Notes: generated by a model from the letters alone, not told the origin. A DNA stretch of 39,717 nucleotides from Desulfobulbaceae bacterium (GCA_011390165.1 JAABSV010000038.1:1-39717), one strand, 5' to 3'; counted from the stretch's first letter, positions 15,718 to 24,846 are shown. Numbers and translations: made by a program.

Positions 15718-16560
15718 ATGCAACCGTTTTCCTTTCGTGGGTCCAATAGATATGTCCTGGATCCGGAACTGGCCAAAATTGTCAATATCTCCATAAGCCT
15801 GGAGATGCCGCTGTTGCTCAAGGGTGAGCCCGGTACCGGCAAAACAATGCTTGCCCACGCCATTGCCGACTCCTTGCAGATGCCTCTTTTGGTACTGAAC
15901 GTCAAATCGAGCATGAAACTGGTGGAGGCCCTCTACCAGTACGACACCCTGACCCGCCTCAATGACAGCCGCTTTGCTGATTCCGGTCGCGATGTCGGCA
16001 ATATACGGGACTATATCCGGATGGGCAGAATCGGTCAGGCCTTTACCGCCTCAACCCGCACGGTGCTCTTAATCGATGAGATCGACAAGGCGGAAAGCGA
16101 ATTCCAGGATGACATGCTTGATGTCCTGGACCAGATGCAGTTTGACATCATTGAGACCGATGAAACCATTCGCGCTGTGCACCGACCGGTGATCGTCATC
16201 ACCTCCAATGCCAAGAAGGATCTTTCCGACCCCTTTCTCGGTCGCTGCAATTTCCACCATATCGCCTTCCCCGAAGCGAAGATGATGGCCGAGATCGTCG
16301 CCCTCCACTATCCCGATCTCGACAGCCGCCTTGCCACTCAGGCCATCGACACCTTCTATCAGCTTCGTGAAGTCGAGGGGATCGAAAAAAAACCGGCCAC
16401 CCGCGAGCTGCTCAACTGGCTCCGGGCCCTGGCCATGGATGCCGATTTTGGCGATGGCGCACGGTTAGGTCGGGAACTGCCCTATCTCGGCGTGCTTTGT
16501 AAAAAGAGTGGCGACCAGCAGCGTGCTGCCGCCGGTCTGCGCAAAAAGGGATTTTTTTGA
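15718..16560 (+). CDS. MoxR/CoxD-like AAA+ ATPase
   Basis: 280 residues with Walker A GEPGTGKT (36-43), Walker B VLLIDEIDKAE (about 115-125), a sensor-1 Asn in VITSNAKKDLSDPFLGRC and a C-terminal lid. This is the MoxR family, in which a AAA+ ATPase works with a VWA protein to activate or assemble metalloenzymes; CoxD with CoxE of Mo-Cu CO dehydrogenase is one example. The VWA/CoxE-like gene follows 21 bases later, completing the pair. The start at 15718 puts the Walker motif at the usual distance; the frame is open to 15490, but the upstream part has no family similarity. The client enzyme is unknown. The neighbouring C1-pathway genes make a corrinoid, Ni or Mo enzyme plausible, by inference. 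Confidence 0.88.
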   Translation: MQPFSFRGSNRYVLDPELAKIVNISISLEMPLLLKGEPGTGKTMLAHAIADSLQMPLLVLNVKSSMKLVEALYQYDTLTRLNDSRFADSGRDVGNIRDYIRMGRIGQAFTASTRTVLLIDEIDKAESEFQDDMLDVLDQMQFDIIETDETIRAVHRPVIVITSNAKKDLSDPFLGRCNFHHIAFPEAKMMAEIVALHYPDLDSRLATQAIDTFYQLREVEGIEKKPATRELLNWLRALAMDADFGDGARLGRELPYLGVLCKKSGDQQRAAAGLRKKGFF

Positions 16561-16581
16561 TTCCGCCCCGGGGGCTGGTCG

Positions 16582-17772
16582 ATGTTCAGTGAACTCTTCT
16601 ATCAGCTCCGGCAGGCGGGGGTGGCGGTCAGTCCCACTGCCTTTCTCACCCTGCAGCGGGCCGCCGACCGCGGGTTGATCAACTCCCTTGCCGACCTCTA
16701 TGTTGCCGCACGGGCGATTCTGGTGAAAAGCGAGAACTCTTTCGACCTCTATGACCAGGTGTTCGGCATGGTGTATGGTGGTGCCGAGTTGCCGGGTGGC
16801 GACCAGCAGGGTGTTGATCTGCTCGCCGAGAGCATGCTCGCCGAATGGCTGCGTGAACCACGGCAACTGGCGACAATGCTGGGAGTTGACGAGAAGGCCT
16901 TGCACGCCTTATCGCCCGAGGCGTTGCTGGCCTATTTTACCGAGCGGCTGCGGGAGCAGACCGGTCGTCATGACGGTGGTGGCAAGTGGATCGGCACCGC
17001 CGGCCACTCGCCGGTTGGCCATTCCGGCGTCCACCCTGGCGGTATGCGGGTCGCTGGTCGTTCGCAGGGAAAATCGGCAATGCAGCTGGCCGGCGAGCGG
17101 CGGTACCGTGACTACGCCGCCGACCGTGTGCTTGGTGCTGCCACCCTGGCGGCGGCCCTGCAGCGTCTCCGCCTGCTTGTTCCCCGGGGGAGGAGAGACC
17201 GGTTGGATGTCGATGGCTCGGTGGCCGCAACGGTGAAAAACTGCGGCGAGATCGAACTGCACTTCACCAGAAGGGTGGTTGATCGGCTGCAGGTGATTCT
17301 CGCCTACGATAATGGCGGCTGGTCGATGGAGCCGCACGTTGCCATGGTTCAAAGCCTTTTTGCCTCGGCTAACCGGCTGTTCCGCGAGGTGAGGAACTAC
17401 TACTTCCACAACACCGTCTATGACCTGCTCTGGGAGGATCCCGGCCGCTGCCGAAGGCCGGTGCCGGTGGCGCATCTAGCCACCTTCGACCGGGAGAGCT
17501 GTCTGATCCTGGTGGGGGATGCCAGTATGGCCCCATACGAACTGCTGGCCGCCGACGGTTCGTTGTATGCCTTTGAGCGGAGTGGCCGCCCCTCAATCGA
17601 GCAGCTCCGCTCTCTGGTCGACACCTTCCCCCGGACGATCTGGCTCAACCCCGTGCCGGAAGGGTTGTGGCCTAGGACGAGGACTATTCAGCTCATTGCC
17701 GCCATTGTCCCCATGTTTCCTCTCAGTGTGGATGGTCTGGAGCGGGGGGTGGCGGCCCTGATGCGTCGTTGA
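16582..17772 (+). CDS. CoxE-like von Willebrand factor A protein
   Basis: 396 residues. The N-terminal half is helical, followed by the family hallmark linker RHDGGGKWIGTAGHSPVGHSG (split here for reference: residues about 133-153), then a VWA domain. The MIDAS-like motif is altered: LAYDNGGWSMEPH (about 239-251) replaces the usual DxSxS, as is common in this CoxE subfamily. The C-terminus has an L-V-G-D-A-S-M strand and an IWLNP step typical of these VWA domains. It pairs with the MoxR ATPase just upstream (21-base gap), suggesting a chaperone complex for a metalloenzyme. There is no signal peptide, so it acts in the cytoplasm. The family call is confident, the client is not. Confidence 0.87.
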   Translation: MFSELFYQLRQAGVAVSPTAFLTLQRAADRGLINSLADLYVAARAILVKSENSFDLYDQVFGMVYGGAELPGGDQQGVDLLAESMLAEWLREPRQLATMLGVDEKALHALSPEALLAYFTERLREQTGRHDGGGKWIGTAGHSPVGHSGVHPGGMRVAGRSQGKSAMQLAGERRYRDYAADRVLGAATLAAALQRLRLLVPRGRRDRLDVDGSVAATVKNCGEIELHFTRRVVDRLQVILAYDNGGWSMEPHVAMVQSLFASANRLFREVRNYYFHNTVYDLLWEDPGRCRRPVPVAHLATFDRESCLILVGDASMAPYELLAADGSLYAFERSGRPSIEQLRSLVDTFPRTIWLNPVPEGLWPRTRTIQLIAAIVPMFPLSVDGLERGVAALMRR

Positions 17773-17924
17773 CTTGGTGCCGGGGACAAAGAGATGTGCA
17801 CAGGAGAAGGCACGCCTCGGCAGGAAAATAAAAAATTGGGTGACAAAACCGGCCCGGCGGGTATGTTGCGCCGCCTGACCCGTGCCACCCCACGACCTTT
17901 CACCCCAGATCTGAGGGAGTACCC

Positions 17925-18992
17925 ATGTCGCCATTCCAACCGCAGTGCCGTCCTCTGCTCATCGGCAGTCTTCCACTGACCGACCACCAGGCTGCCACCG
18001 AGCTGATCTTCTCTTCCACCCCGGAACTGCCCCTTTGGCCGCAGTTGCCCCGCCATCAGCGAGAGGGGATGGTGCGGCAGTACGCCGCCGGTATGCCGGG
18101 CCTGGTGGAGCGGGAGGGGAAGATCTTTGTTGATACCGCCGCTGCGACCTTTGCCGACGAACTGCTTGCCTTCTACGAAGAGTACCTGGAGGTGAGTGGC
18201 GATTCCGGCCGCCTGGACGGTTCCCGTTTTGTGCTCAGCCCGGAGGACGCCCCCGGCCTCTATGCCCTCTTCGCTGCGGCCAGGGGGCGTAAGGAGTCGA
18301 TCCTCGCCCTCAAGGGGCAGAGTACCGGGCCGGTCACCTTTACCACCAGTCTGGTCGATGAGGCGGGCCGGGCAATCTTTTATCACGATGAACTGCGTGA
18401 TGCGGCGGTCAAACTGCTGGCCCTGAAGGCCCGCTGGCAGGCTAGGGAGATGGCGGCAATCCGACCCCGGCCGATTATTTTCTTTGATGAGCCGGCCCTT
18501 GCCGGAGTCGGTTCATCGGCCTTTATCACCATCACCGGCGAGTCGATCATCGCCTGTCTTGAAGAGGTCTATGCCGGGGTCAGGGCAGAAGGCGGTTTGA
18601 CCGGCGTCCATGTCTGCGCCAACACTGAGTGGCCGGTTCTTTTTGCCTCCGGGGTGGATATCGTCAACTTTGATGCCTACGGCTATTTCGACAAACTGCT
18701 TCTCTTTCCGGAGCAGCTGCGGCAATTTTTTGCCGGTGGCGGCATCCTCGCCAGTGGCATAGTGCCGACCGCCCCGGAGTCCATCGATCTGGAAGGTGTC
18801 GATTCCCTGGTTACCCTGTGGCTTGACCAATACCGCCGGTTGCAGGAGATCGGCATTGCCGGCGAGTGTATCTTTGCCCAGACTCTGATCACCCCCAGTT
18901 GTGGCACCGGAGCCCTCTCTCCGGCTCAGGCCGATCGGGTGCTGGAACTGACCAGGGAGGTTTCGGCAAAGATCAGGACTCTTCTCGGCTGA
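17925..18992 (+). CDS. MetE-like/UROD-fold protein, candidate core methionine synthase
   Basis: 355 residues, about the length of the C-terminal catalytic half of MetE and of the compact core-MetE enzymes, with no N-terminal MetE barrel. Zinc-ligand candidates match MetE: H229 and C231 in GVHVCANTEW, and C326 in TPSCGTG. FFDEPAL (about 186-192) matches the conserved DEP segment. Core-MetE proteins in Wood-Ljungdahl organisms take the methyl group from a methylated corrinoid Fe-S protein rather than from methyl-THF-polyglutamate. The nearby metF/metV/cooC cluster fits this role, but the corrinoid partner is not in the window. The start at 17925 has GAGGGAG upstream. A 152-base leader precedes the gene, in which I could not recognise a riboswitch. 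It overlaps the convergent GIY-YIG gene by 20 bases at its 3' end. Confidence 0.75.
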   Translation: MSPFQPQCRPLLIGSLPLTDHQAATELIFSSTPELPLWPQLPRHQREGMVRQYAAGMPGLVEREGKIFVDTAAATFADELLAFYEEYLEVSGDSGRLDGSRFVLSPEDAPGLYALFAAARGRKESILALKGQSTGPVTFTTSLVDEAGRAIFYHDELRDAAVKLLALKARWQAREMAAIRPRPIIFFDEPALAGVGSSAFITITGESIIACLEEVYAGVRAEGGLTGVHVCANTEWPVLFASGVDIVNFDAYGYFDKLLLFPEQLRQFFAGGGILASGIVPTAPESIDLEGVDSLVTLWLDQYRRLQEIGIAGECIFAQTLITPSCGTGALSPAQADRVLELTREVSAKIRTLLG

Positions 18993-19332
18993 AGCAACCG
19001 GCAGGAGTATCTTCTGCCGTCCCGGCCGTCACCGACAGGAGGAACTGACTGACCAGCCGGCGCTTTGCCGGCGGCGAGAGCTGTTTGATCCGGTACTCGC
19101 GGCAGGCGGCGGCGGATCGATCCGCCACCGCCTCGCTGTAGACCAGGGTAACCGGCTGCCTTGCCCTGGTATAGCGGGCGCCCCCTTTAACCGAGTTATG
19201 TTCGCGAAGCCGGCGCTTCAGGTCGGTGGTGATCCCGGTATAGTACGAGCCATCCCGGCAGCGGAGGATATAGACATGCCAGGCAGGCTTCGGCAAAAAC
19301 CGTTTTTCGGGCGTGTCGCTGGCTTGCTGCAT
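18973..19332 (-). CDS. GIY-YIG nuclease-superfamily protein (UPF0213 type)
   Basis: 119 residues from the ATG at 19332; an in-frame ATG at 19422 would give 149 residues with an unconserved N-terminus. The core has WHVYILRCRDGSYYTG followed by ITTDLKRRLREHN, then a Tyr/Arg-rich segment and CREYRIKQLS. This matches the single-domain GIY-YIG proteins with the Tyr, Arg and Glu of the active site. Such proteins are small, common and mostly uncharacterised; DNA repair or nuclease activity has been shown for some. It lies alone on the minus strand, overlapping the end of the MetE-like gene and divergent from tatC. Confidence 0.8.
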   Translation of the reverse strand: MQQASDTPEKRFLPKPAWHVYILRCRDGSYYTGITTDLKRRLREHNSVKGGARYTRARQPVTLVYSEAVADRSAAACREYRIKQLSPPAKRRLVSQFLLSVTAGTAEDTPAGCFSREES

Positions 19333-19465
19333 CTCTTCACCGCCAGGGAGTTGTTGCAAAGGGGGGCGGAAAATGGTATTGCCGAGCTTGGTATTGCCTG
19401 TGGGGCCGGGAGCGCATGCCACGATTCTCTCAGCAGGCCTCTTTCACCTCTGCCGAATATGCCAG

Positions 19466-20271
19466 ATGAACAATCCGAGTGGTAGCGAAACTTTTGCAAA
19501 ACAGGCCTTGACTGACCACCTGCGGGAGCTTCGTTCCTGCTTGATTGTCTCCTTTGTCTCTGTTTTTATAGGGTTCTGTATCTCCTACACGGTCATTCGT
19601 CCGATTGGCAGCTGGTTTTTCCGGCCGCTCACCGAAGTGCTCCCGGTCGGCACCACCCTGATCTTCACCTCTTACCAGGAAGGGTTTTTTTTTATCTGAA
19701 GCTCGCCCTGGTCTGCGGTATTCTCCTTGCCAGCCCGGTCATCTTTTCCCAAATCTGGCGTTTTGTCGCACCAGGCCTCTACAGCCATGAAAAACGGGTG
19801 CTGATCCCGTTCTCGCTCCTCTCCTCGTTCTGTTTTGTCGGGGGTGCCGCCTTTGGCTACCTGGTGGTCTTTCCTCCCGCCTTCAAGTTTCTGGTGGGGT
19901 ACAACAACGAGTTCCTCACCTCGCTGCCGGCGGTGGGTGAGTACTTTTCCCTCGCCACCCGTCTTCTTCTGGCCTTTGGGGTGATTTTCGAGATGCCCCT
20001 GTTCATGGTCTTCCTCGCCCGGATGGGAATGGTCAGTGTCACCTTTCTGCGTCGTCACCGCAAGTACGCCATTCTCATTAATTTCATCATTGCCGCTATC
20101 CTCACCCCCACCCCGGATGTGGTCAACCAGTTAATGATGGCGGTGCCGCTGGTGGTCCTCTACGAAATAAGCGTTGCGGCGGTGTGGGTGTTCGGCGGAC
20201 CGGGGGAGCGTGGCGCCGACCTGAGCCCCGGCTCTGCAGAACCTGCCGACAGCCCTGACAAGCAAACCTGA
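19466..20271 (+). CDS. tatC: Sec-independent translocase TatC, apparent -1 frameshift
   Basis: Twin-arginine translocase membrane subunit in two frames. The first frame (19466-19699) encodes ALTDHLRELRSCL, the TatC N-terminal signature, and the first membrane segment. It stops just after a run of nine T (19685-19693). The second frame (from 19693) continues with YLKLALVCGILLASPV, IWRFVAPGLYSHEK and LTPTPDVVNQL, all TatC landmarks. Adding one T gives E-G-F-F-F-Y-L-K, colinear with the family, and a product of 268 residues. So the break is either a homopolymer base-call error, a recent mutation, or transcriptional slippage on T9. No tatA/tatB is beside it. It would be needed to export folded cofactor-bearing proteins. 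Confidence 0.8.
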
Positions 20272-20384
20272 CTGGCATTCTTCACTGGCCTGGGGTATAA
20301 CTTGGGCTGTGACTATGTCAACAGTCCCGTAGCGGCAGAATCGGTTTTCGGGACACCCAATGAGAGAAGATGTGGAGGTGGATA

Positions 20385-21656
20385 ATGGCTGCTCGTGGAG
20401 AATTTGACCGACTGATTGAAATTGGCCGACCGCCAAATATTGTCAAACGATTTCCCCATTCCCGTGCCCTGATCGTCAGCGGCAAGGTGGTTGACCAGGC
20501 CCTGGTGGCCAAGGGAGGGGCGATGACCATTGCCGCCAATGGCCGCAACACCCTGGTGATCCGCGGTGCCCTGCAGGCGGCCGAGCGGGCCGAGGCCACG
20601 CTGTTGATTGAAATCGCCCGTTCGGAATGCAACTATTGTCCGGTCAATTTTTATAATATCGCCCTGCACGTCGATGCGATCTGCAACGAACTGGGGATAA
20701 CCATTCCGGTGGCGATCCACGCTGACCATTATGGAATCAAGAGTGAGGCTGACCTGCCCTATGCCAGGATGGAGATTCCCTCGATGTTTGAGGCGGGTAT
20801 AACCTCCATCGCCGTTGATGCCTCGCATATGCCCGACGATCGCAACCTGCTGGCCAATATCGAGTTGAACGGCTGTATTCCCGCCTGGGCTGGTCTGGAA
20901 ACGGAAGTGGGTGAGATCAAGGGGGATCAGGGCCTCTCCAATGTTGCTGATGCCTCCTTTCTGATCAAGGGGCTCAATGCTCATGGTATCTTCCCCGACT
21001 GGATCGCCCTCAACAACGGCTCATCACACGGCTTGGAGGCCAGTGGCCAGGGAATCCAGGTGGAGTTGACCGCCGCCATCCATAAGGCCATCGCCCCCTA
21101 TGGGGTCTCCGGGGCCCAGCATGGCACTTCCGGCAACAATTCGGATAAATTACGGGCAATAGCCGCCCAGACCAAAACAACCAAGGCCAATGTCGCCACC
21201 GCCCTGCAGATGGTCTCCTGGGGGGTAGAGGTGAACGATTACGGCAACGCCATTCTCGACAGTGATGGAAATTTCATCAAAGTTGCCGACCGGGGGGTTT
21301 CTGCCGAGTGCTGGGAGAAAATGACCGCCTATGCGGCCGGCAAGGGGTGGCGGGGTGGGAACTTCAAGAATCTCAATCTCCCCATGGACAACCTGCTCCT
21401 CGCCCAGCCGCGGGAGATCCGCGAGCGGATGAGCAAGGGGGTGGAGGAGTTTGTCTACGGCATGCTCACCCGGGTCTTCAACGCCGAGGGGAGTGCCGCC
21501 CATGCCCGGGAACTGCTGCTTCGGGCCGGCAGTCACGATCTCGGGGCAAAGGGCCGACCACTTGAGGACGTGGCGGAGTGGACGGCGGCAAAGATCCGGG
21601 AACGGGCCAGTACCCTGGATGTCGACAAGGGGCCGGAAGGTGATTTTGATGACTGA
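20385..21656 (+). CDS. class II fructose-bisphosphate aldolase family protein
   Basis: 423 residues. The metal-binding and catalytic segment IHADHYG (about 111-117), SIAVDASHMPDDRN, GLETEVGEIKGDQG, IALNNGSSHGLE and GAQHGTSG correspond in order to the zinc aldolase landmarks (TDH, DGS/DAS, the GGEEDG loop, H-G-x-x, HGGSG). The protein is longer than the usual 280-360 residues, mainly through a C-terminal extension (after about 330) containing a helical segment, NLPMDNLLLAQPREIRERM. Substrate choice between fructose-1,6-bisphosphate and a related ketose phosphate cannot be settled. Two FBPase-type genes at 36395-39211 suggest a gluconeogenic setting. The start at 20385 has GGAGGTG upstream. The stop overlaps the epimerase start by 8 bases. 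Confidence 0.83.
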   Translation: MAARGEFDRLIEIGRPPNIVKRFPHSRALIVSGKVVDQALVAKGGAMTIAANGRNTLVIRGALQAAERAEATLLIEIARSECNYCPVNFYNIALHVDAICNELGITIPVAIHADHYGIKSEADLPYARMEIPSMFEAGITSIAVDASHMPDDRNLLANIELNGCIPAWAGLETEVGEIKGDQGLSNVADASFLIKGLNAHGIFPDWIALNNGSSHGLEASGQGIQVELTAAIHKAIAPYGVSGAQHGTSGNNSDKLRAIAAQTKTTKANVATALQMVSWGVEVNDYGNAILDSDGNFIKVADRGVSAECWEKMTAYAAGKGWRGGNFKNLNLPMDNLLLAQPREIRERMSKGVEEFVYGMLTRVFNAEGSAAHARELLLRAGSHDLGAKGRPLEDVAEWTAAKIRERASTLDVDKGPEGDFDD

Positions 21657-22683
21657 TTCCGGTTCCTTTCCCATCAACAGGGTGCTGATAACCGGTGGCG
21701 CCGGTTTTATCGGCGCCCACCTCGCCCAGCGGCTGATCGCCGATGGGATAGAGGTGGTTGCCCTGGACAATCTCAACGACTATTACGACCCGCAGTTGAA
21801 GCGGGATCGGATGGCAGCCCTGACCCAGGGACCCTTGTTTACCCACGTCAACCTCGATCTGGCTGACCGGGAGGGGGTTGCTGCCCTCTTCCGGGCGCAG
21901 CGCTTCGAGGTGGTGGTCAATCTGGCGGCGCAGGCAGGAGTACGCTACTCCCTGGTCAACCCGCACGCCTACGTCGACACCAATCTGGTTGGCTTTGTCA
22001 ACATTCTCGAGGGGTGCCGCCATTCTGGAGTCGGCCACCTGGTCTATGCCTCCTCCAGTTCAGTGTACGGGGCGAACACCAGAATGCCCTTTTCGGTCCA
22101 CGATAACGTCGACCACCCCGTCTCCCTCTATGCCGCTTCGAAGAAGGCCAATGAACTGATGGCCCATACCTACAGCCACCTGTTCGGCCTGCCCACCACC
22201 GGGCTCCGATTTTTTACCGTCTATGGGCCCTGGGGACGTCCCGATATGGCGCTCTTTCTCTTTACCCGGGCAATCCTTGCCAACCAGCCCATAGAGGTGT
22301 TCAACAACGGTGATATGGAGAGGGATTTTACCTATATCGACGATATCGTCGAAGGGGTGTACCGGGTGATCCACCGGGTACCGGGCGGCGATCCGTCCTG
22401 GAATGGCGACCACCCTGACCCCGCTTCTTCTGCTGCCCCCTACCGTCTGTACAATATCGGCAACAACAACAAGGAGAAGTTGCTCCGCTACATCGAGGTG
22501 CTTGAGAAGTGCCTGGGCCGAAAAGCGGAGATGAATATGCTGCCTATGCAGCCGGGAGATGTTCGGGCCACCTATGCCGATGTCGATGATCTCGTCCGGG
22601 ATTTTGACTACCGTCCAGGCACGACGCTCGAAGTCGGTATAGCCGCCTTTGTTGACTGGTACCGGAAATACTTCCGTCTGTAG
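21649..22683 (+). CDS. NAD-dependent nucleotide-sugar epimerase (UDP-glucuronate 4-epimerase-like)
   Basis: 344-residue extended short-chain dehydrogenase. NAD-binding TGGAGFIGAHLAQRL near residue 14; LDNLNDYYDPQLK, which resembles UDP-glucuronate epimerases; the catalytic Ser in YASSSSVYG; and Tyr-Lys in YAASKKANE. GLRFFTVYGPWGRPDMA and ERDFTYIDDIVEG are also typical of UDP-glucuronate 4-epimerase / CapI-like enzymes acting in surface polysaccharide synthesis. Translationally coupled to the aldolase gene by an 8-base overlap, with GGAAGG upstream of the ATG. It is followed by a good terminator, so it ends this transcript. The exact sugar is uncertain. Confidence 0.88.
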   Translation: MTDSGSFPINRVLITGGAGFIGAHLAQRLIADGIEVVALDNLNDYYDPQLKRDRMAALTQGPLFTHVNLDLADREGVAALFRAQRFEVVVNLAAQAGVRYSLVNPHAYVDTNLVGFVNILEGCRHSGVGHLVYASSSSVYGANTRMPFSVHDNVDHPVSLYAASKKANELMAHTYSHLFGLPTTGLRFFTVYGPWGRPDMALFLFTRAILANQPIEVFNNGDMERDFTYIDDIVEGVYRVIHRVPGGDPSWNGDHPDPASSAAPYRLYNIGNNNKEKLLRYIEVLEKCLGRKAEMNMLPMQPGDVRATYADVDDLVRDFDYRPGTTLEVGIAAFVDWYRKYFRL

Positions 22684-22716
22684 GCAGTCGTCAGCAAACA
22701 ACCCACTGCTCTTCTG

Positions 22717-22748
22717 CCACCGGTTTCCGAACCGGTGGTATTTTTTTT
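22717..22748 (+). terminator. rho-independent terminator after the epimerase gene
   Basis: CCACCGGTT (22717-22725) pairs perfectly with AACCGGTGG (22730-22738) around a TCCG loop and is followed by TA and eight T. It points rightward and lies between the convergent epimerase and dxs genes. The reverse strand has no T-run beside the stem, so it probably serves only the plus-strand transcript. Confidence 0.9.
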
Positions 22749-22768
22749 GCCGACAGGGCCGGCAGCAC

Positions 22769-24685
22769 TCAACGAGCAACCAGCCGTTCGGCTGCCTGGA
22801 CAATGGCCGGAGTGTCAAGCTGGCTGTTCTGCCAGAGAATCTTCTGCGGCCCATGTTCCATGAAGCTGTCCGGGTGGCCGAGCAGGCAGGTCTGTATGCT
22901 GTAGAGGCCACGACCGCTGAACAGTTCCAGGATGGCACTGCCAAAGCCACCGGCCCGCACATTGTCTTCTATGGTAACCACCCGGCCAGTCTCTGCCGCC
23001 CAGTGGCAGATCAGTTCGGCATCAAGAGGCTTGATGAATCGCGGGTTGATCACCGCCGCCTCGATACCTCGTCGGGCCAGATCTTCGGCGGCTGCCATCG
23101 CCGGTTGAACCCGGTTGCCCACCGGCAGCAGGAGGATATCCCGGCCGGGGCGGAGCAGAACCCCCCGGCCGATTTCCAGTTTTTCCAGGCTGTCCAGGCT
23201 CTCGGCGAGTGCCACGCCAAGGCCGGCGCCGCGCGGATAGCGCAGAGCCACCGGGCCGTTGTGGTAGATGGCGGTGAAAAGCATCTGTTGCAGGTCCGCC
23301 TCATCTGCCGGCGCCATCAGCACCAGGTTAGGGATATAGCGGAGAAAAGAGAGGTCAAAAACCCCGTGGTGGGTTGGGCCATCGTCACCAACCACGCCAG
23401 CCCGGTCTATGGCCAGGGTGACCGGCAGGTTGGGTATGCAGATGTCATGGATTATCTGGTCGAGGGCCCGCTGGAAGAACGTCGAATAGATCGCCACCAC
23501 CGGGCGGAGGCCCTCGCAGGCAAGACCGGCACTGAAGGTTACCGCATGTTGTTCGGCTATGCCGACGTCAAAGAAACGGTCGGGGAAGGCCTCGGCGAAC
23601 CTTTTCAGGCCGGTTCCGGAAACCATCGCCGCCGAGATGGCCACAATCTTCTCGTCACGGTGGGCCAGGTCGGCGATGGTGTCGCCAAAGACCTTGGTGT
23701 AACTGACCAGCCCCTTGCTGGGGTGCGGCTGGCCGCTGATCAGGTCAAAGGGGCCGATACCATGAAAGATATCCGGATTTTTCTCCGCCGGCGGATAACC
23801 CTTGCCCTTGCGGGTGAGGACGTGGATCAGCATCGGACCAAGGCTGTTGTCGCGGACAGTCTCCAGGGTTTCCAGCAGATCTTCCAGGTTGTGGCCATCC
23901 AAGGGGCCGACATAGTTGAATTTGAAAGCTTCGAACAGCATTCCGGGGGTGAAGAAACTTTTGAAACTCTCTTCACTTTTTCTCAGAATATTGAGGATAT
24001 TTTCCCCGACATCAGAGTCCTGCAGCTTCTCGACCAGGTGGGCCTTGACCCGGCTCATTGTTTTTCCGCTCAGTTTCCGGCTGAGAAAGCTGGAGAGGGC
24101 ACCAACATTGGGAGAGATCGACATCTCGTTGTCGTTGAGAATTACGATCAGGTTCTTGTCGAGGTGACCGGCCTGATTGAGGGCCTCGAAGGCCAGGCCG
24201 GCAGTCATCGAACCATCTCCGATCACCGCTATTGCCCGGTGCTGGTCGCCACGGAGCGCTTTGCCCAGGGTCATGCCAAGGGCTGCCGATATGGAGGTGG
24301 AACTGTGTCCGGTTTCAAAGGCGTCGTAGGGAGACTCGTTCATTTTCGGGAAGCCGCTCATACCTTTGTACTGTCTGAGGGTGGCAAACTGTTCCCGTCG
24401 GCCGGTGAGAATCTTGTGGGCGTAGGCCTGATGACCGACATCCCAGATCAGTTTGTCATGGGGGGTGTCAAAGACGTAGTGGAGGGCGAGGGTCAATTCT
24501 ACCACCCCGAGGCTTGGCGCCAGGTGGCCACCGGTGCGGGCAACGGTCTCGACGATCACTTCGCGGATATCCTGGGCCAGTTCGTAGAGTTGGGGTACGG
24601 TCAGCTGGCGCATGTCGGCAGGTGAATGAACCCTCTCCAGCAGGGTTGCCGGCTCGGTGGGTGAATTTGGCTGTGGTCTAGTCAT
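22769..24685 (-). CDS. dxs: 1-deoxy-D-xylulose-5-phosphate synthase
   Basis: 638 residues, full length for DXS, which joins pyruvate and glyceraldehyde-3-phosphate with thiamine diphosphate at the first step of the MEP isoprenoid pathway. Visible: HLAPSLGVVELT (51-62), DVGHQAYAHKILTGR, the GDGSMTAGLAFEALNQAG thiamine-binding motif (156 onward), DVGIAEQHAVTFSAGLA with the catalytic Glu, and DRAGVVGDDGPTHHGVFDLS. It follows ispA by about 160 bases in an xseB-ispA-dxs order common in bacteria, so isoprenoid precursor and prenyl-diphosphate synthesis are encoded together. No anomalies seen. Confidence 0.97.
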   Translation of the reverse strand: MTRPQPNSPTEPATLLERVHSPADMRQLTVPQLYELAQDIREVIVETVARTGGHLAPSLGVVELTLALHYVFDTPHDKLIWDVGHQAYAHKILTGRREQFATLRQYKGMSGFPKMNESPYDAFETGHSSTSISAALGMTLGKALRGDQHRAIAVIGDGSMTAGLAFEALNQAGHLDKNLIVILNDNEMSISPNVGALSSFLSRKLSGKTMSRVKAHLVEKLQDSDVGENILNILRKSEESFKSFFTPGMLFEAFKFNYVGPLDGHNLEDLLETLETVRDNSLGPMLIHVLTRKGKGYPPAEKNPDIFHGIGPFDLISGQPHPSKGLVSYTKVFGDTIADLAHRDEKIVAISAAMVSGTGLKRFAEAFPDRFFDVGIAEQHAVTFSAGLACEGLRPVVAIYSTFFQRALDQIIHDICIPNLPVTLAIDRAGVVGDDGPTHHGVFDLSFLRYIPNLVLMAPADEADLQQMLFTAIYHNGPVALRYPRGAGLGVALAESLDSLEKLEIGRGVLLRPGRDILLLPVGNRVQPAMAAAEDLARRGIEAAVINPRFIKPLDAELICHWAAETGRVVTIEDNVRAGGFGSAILELFSGRGLYSIQTCLLGHPDSFMEHGPQKILWQNSQLDTPAIVQAAERLVAR

Positions 24686-24846
24686 TTGCGTTTCAATAGG
24701 GCAGACGTTGAGGGTACCCCCCAGATGGTAAGCATCAATGGTGTTCTGGCAGTGGGAAAAGAGATCCTTCAGAGATCTTTGTCAGAAGATGCTCTGTTAT
24801 CGGTACGGCAGGATTACCCGGGCCGTGACCGGGCAGGGGACAGAAT

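Noticed and set aside
17773-17924. Cobalamin or SAM-type riboswitch in the leader of the MetE-like gene
   Set aside because: I looked for the B12-box and for SAM, SAH and related motifs and found no convincing match. The 152-base leader remains unexplained.
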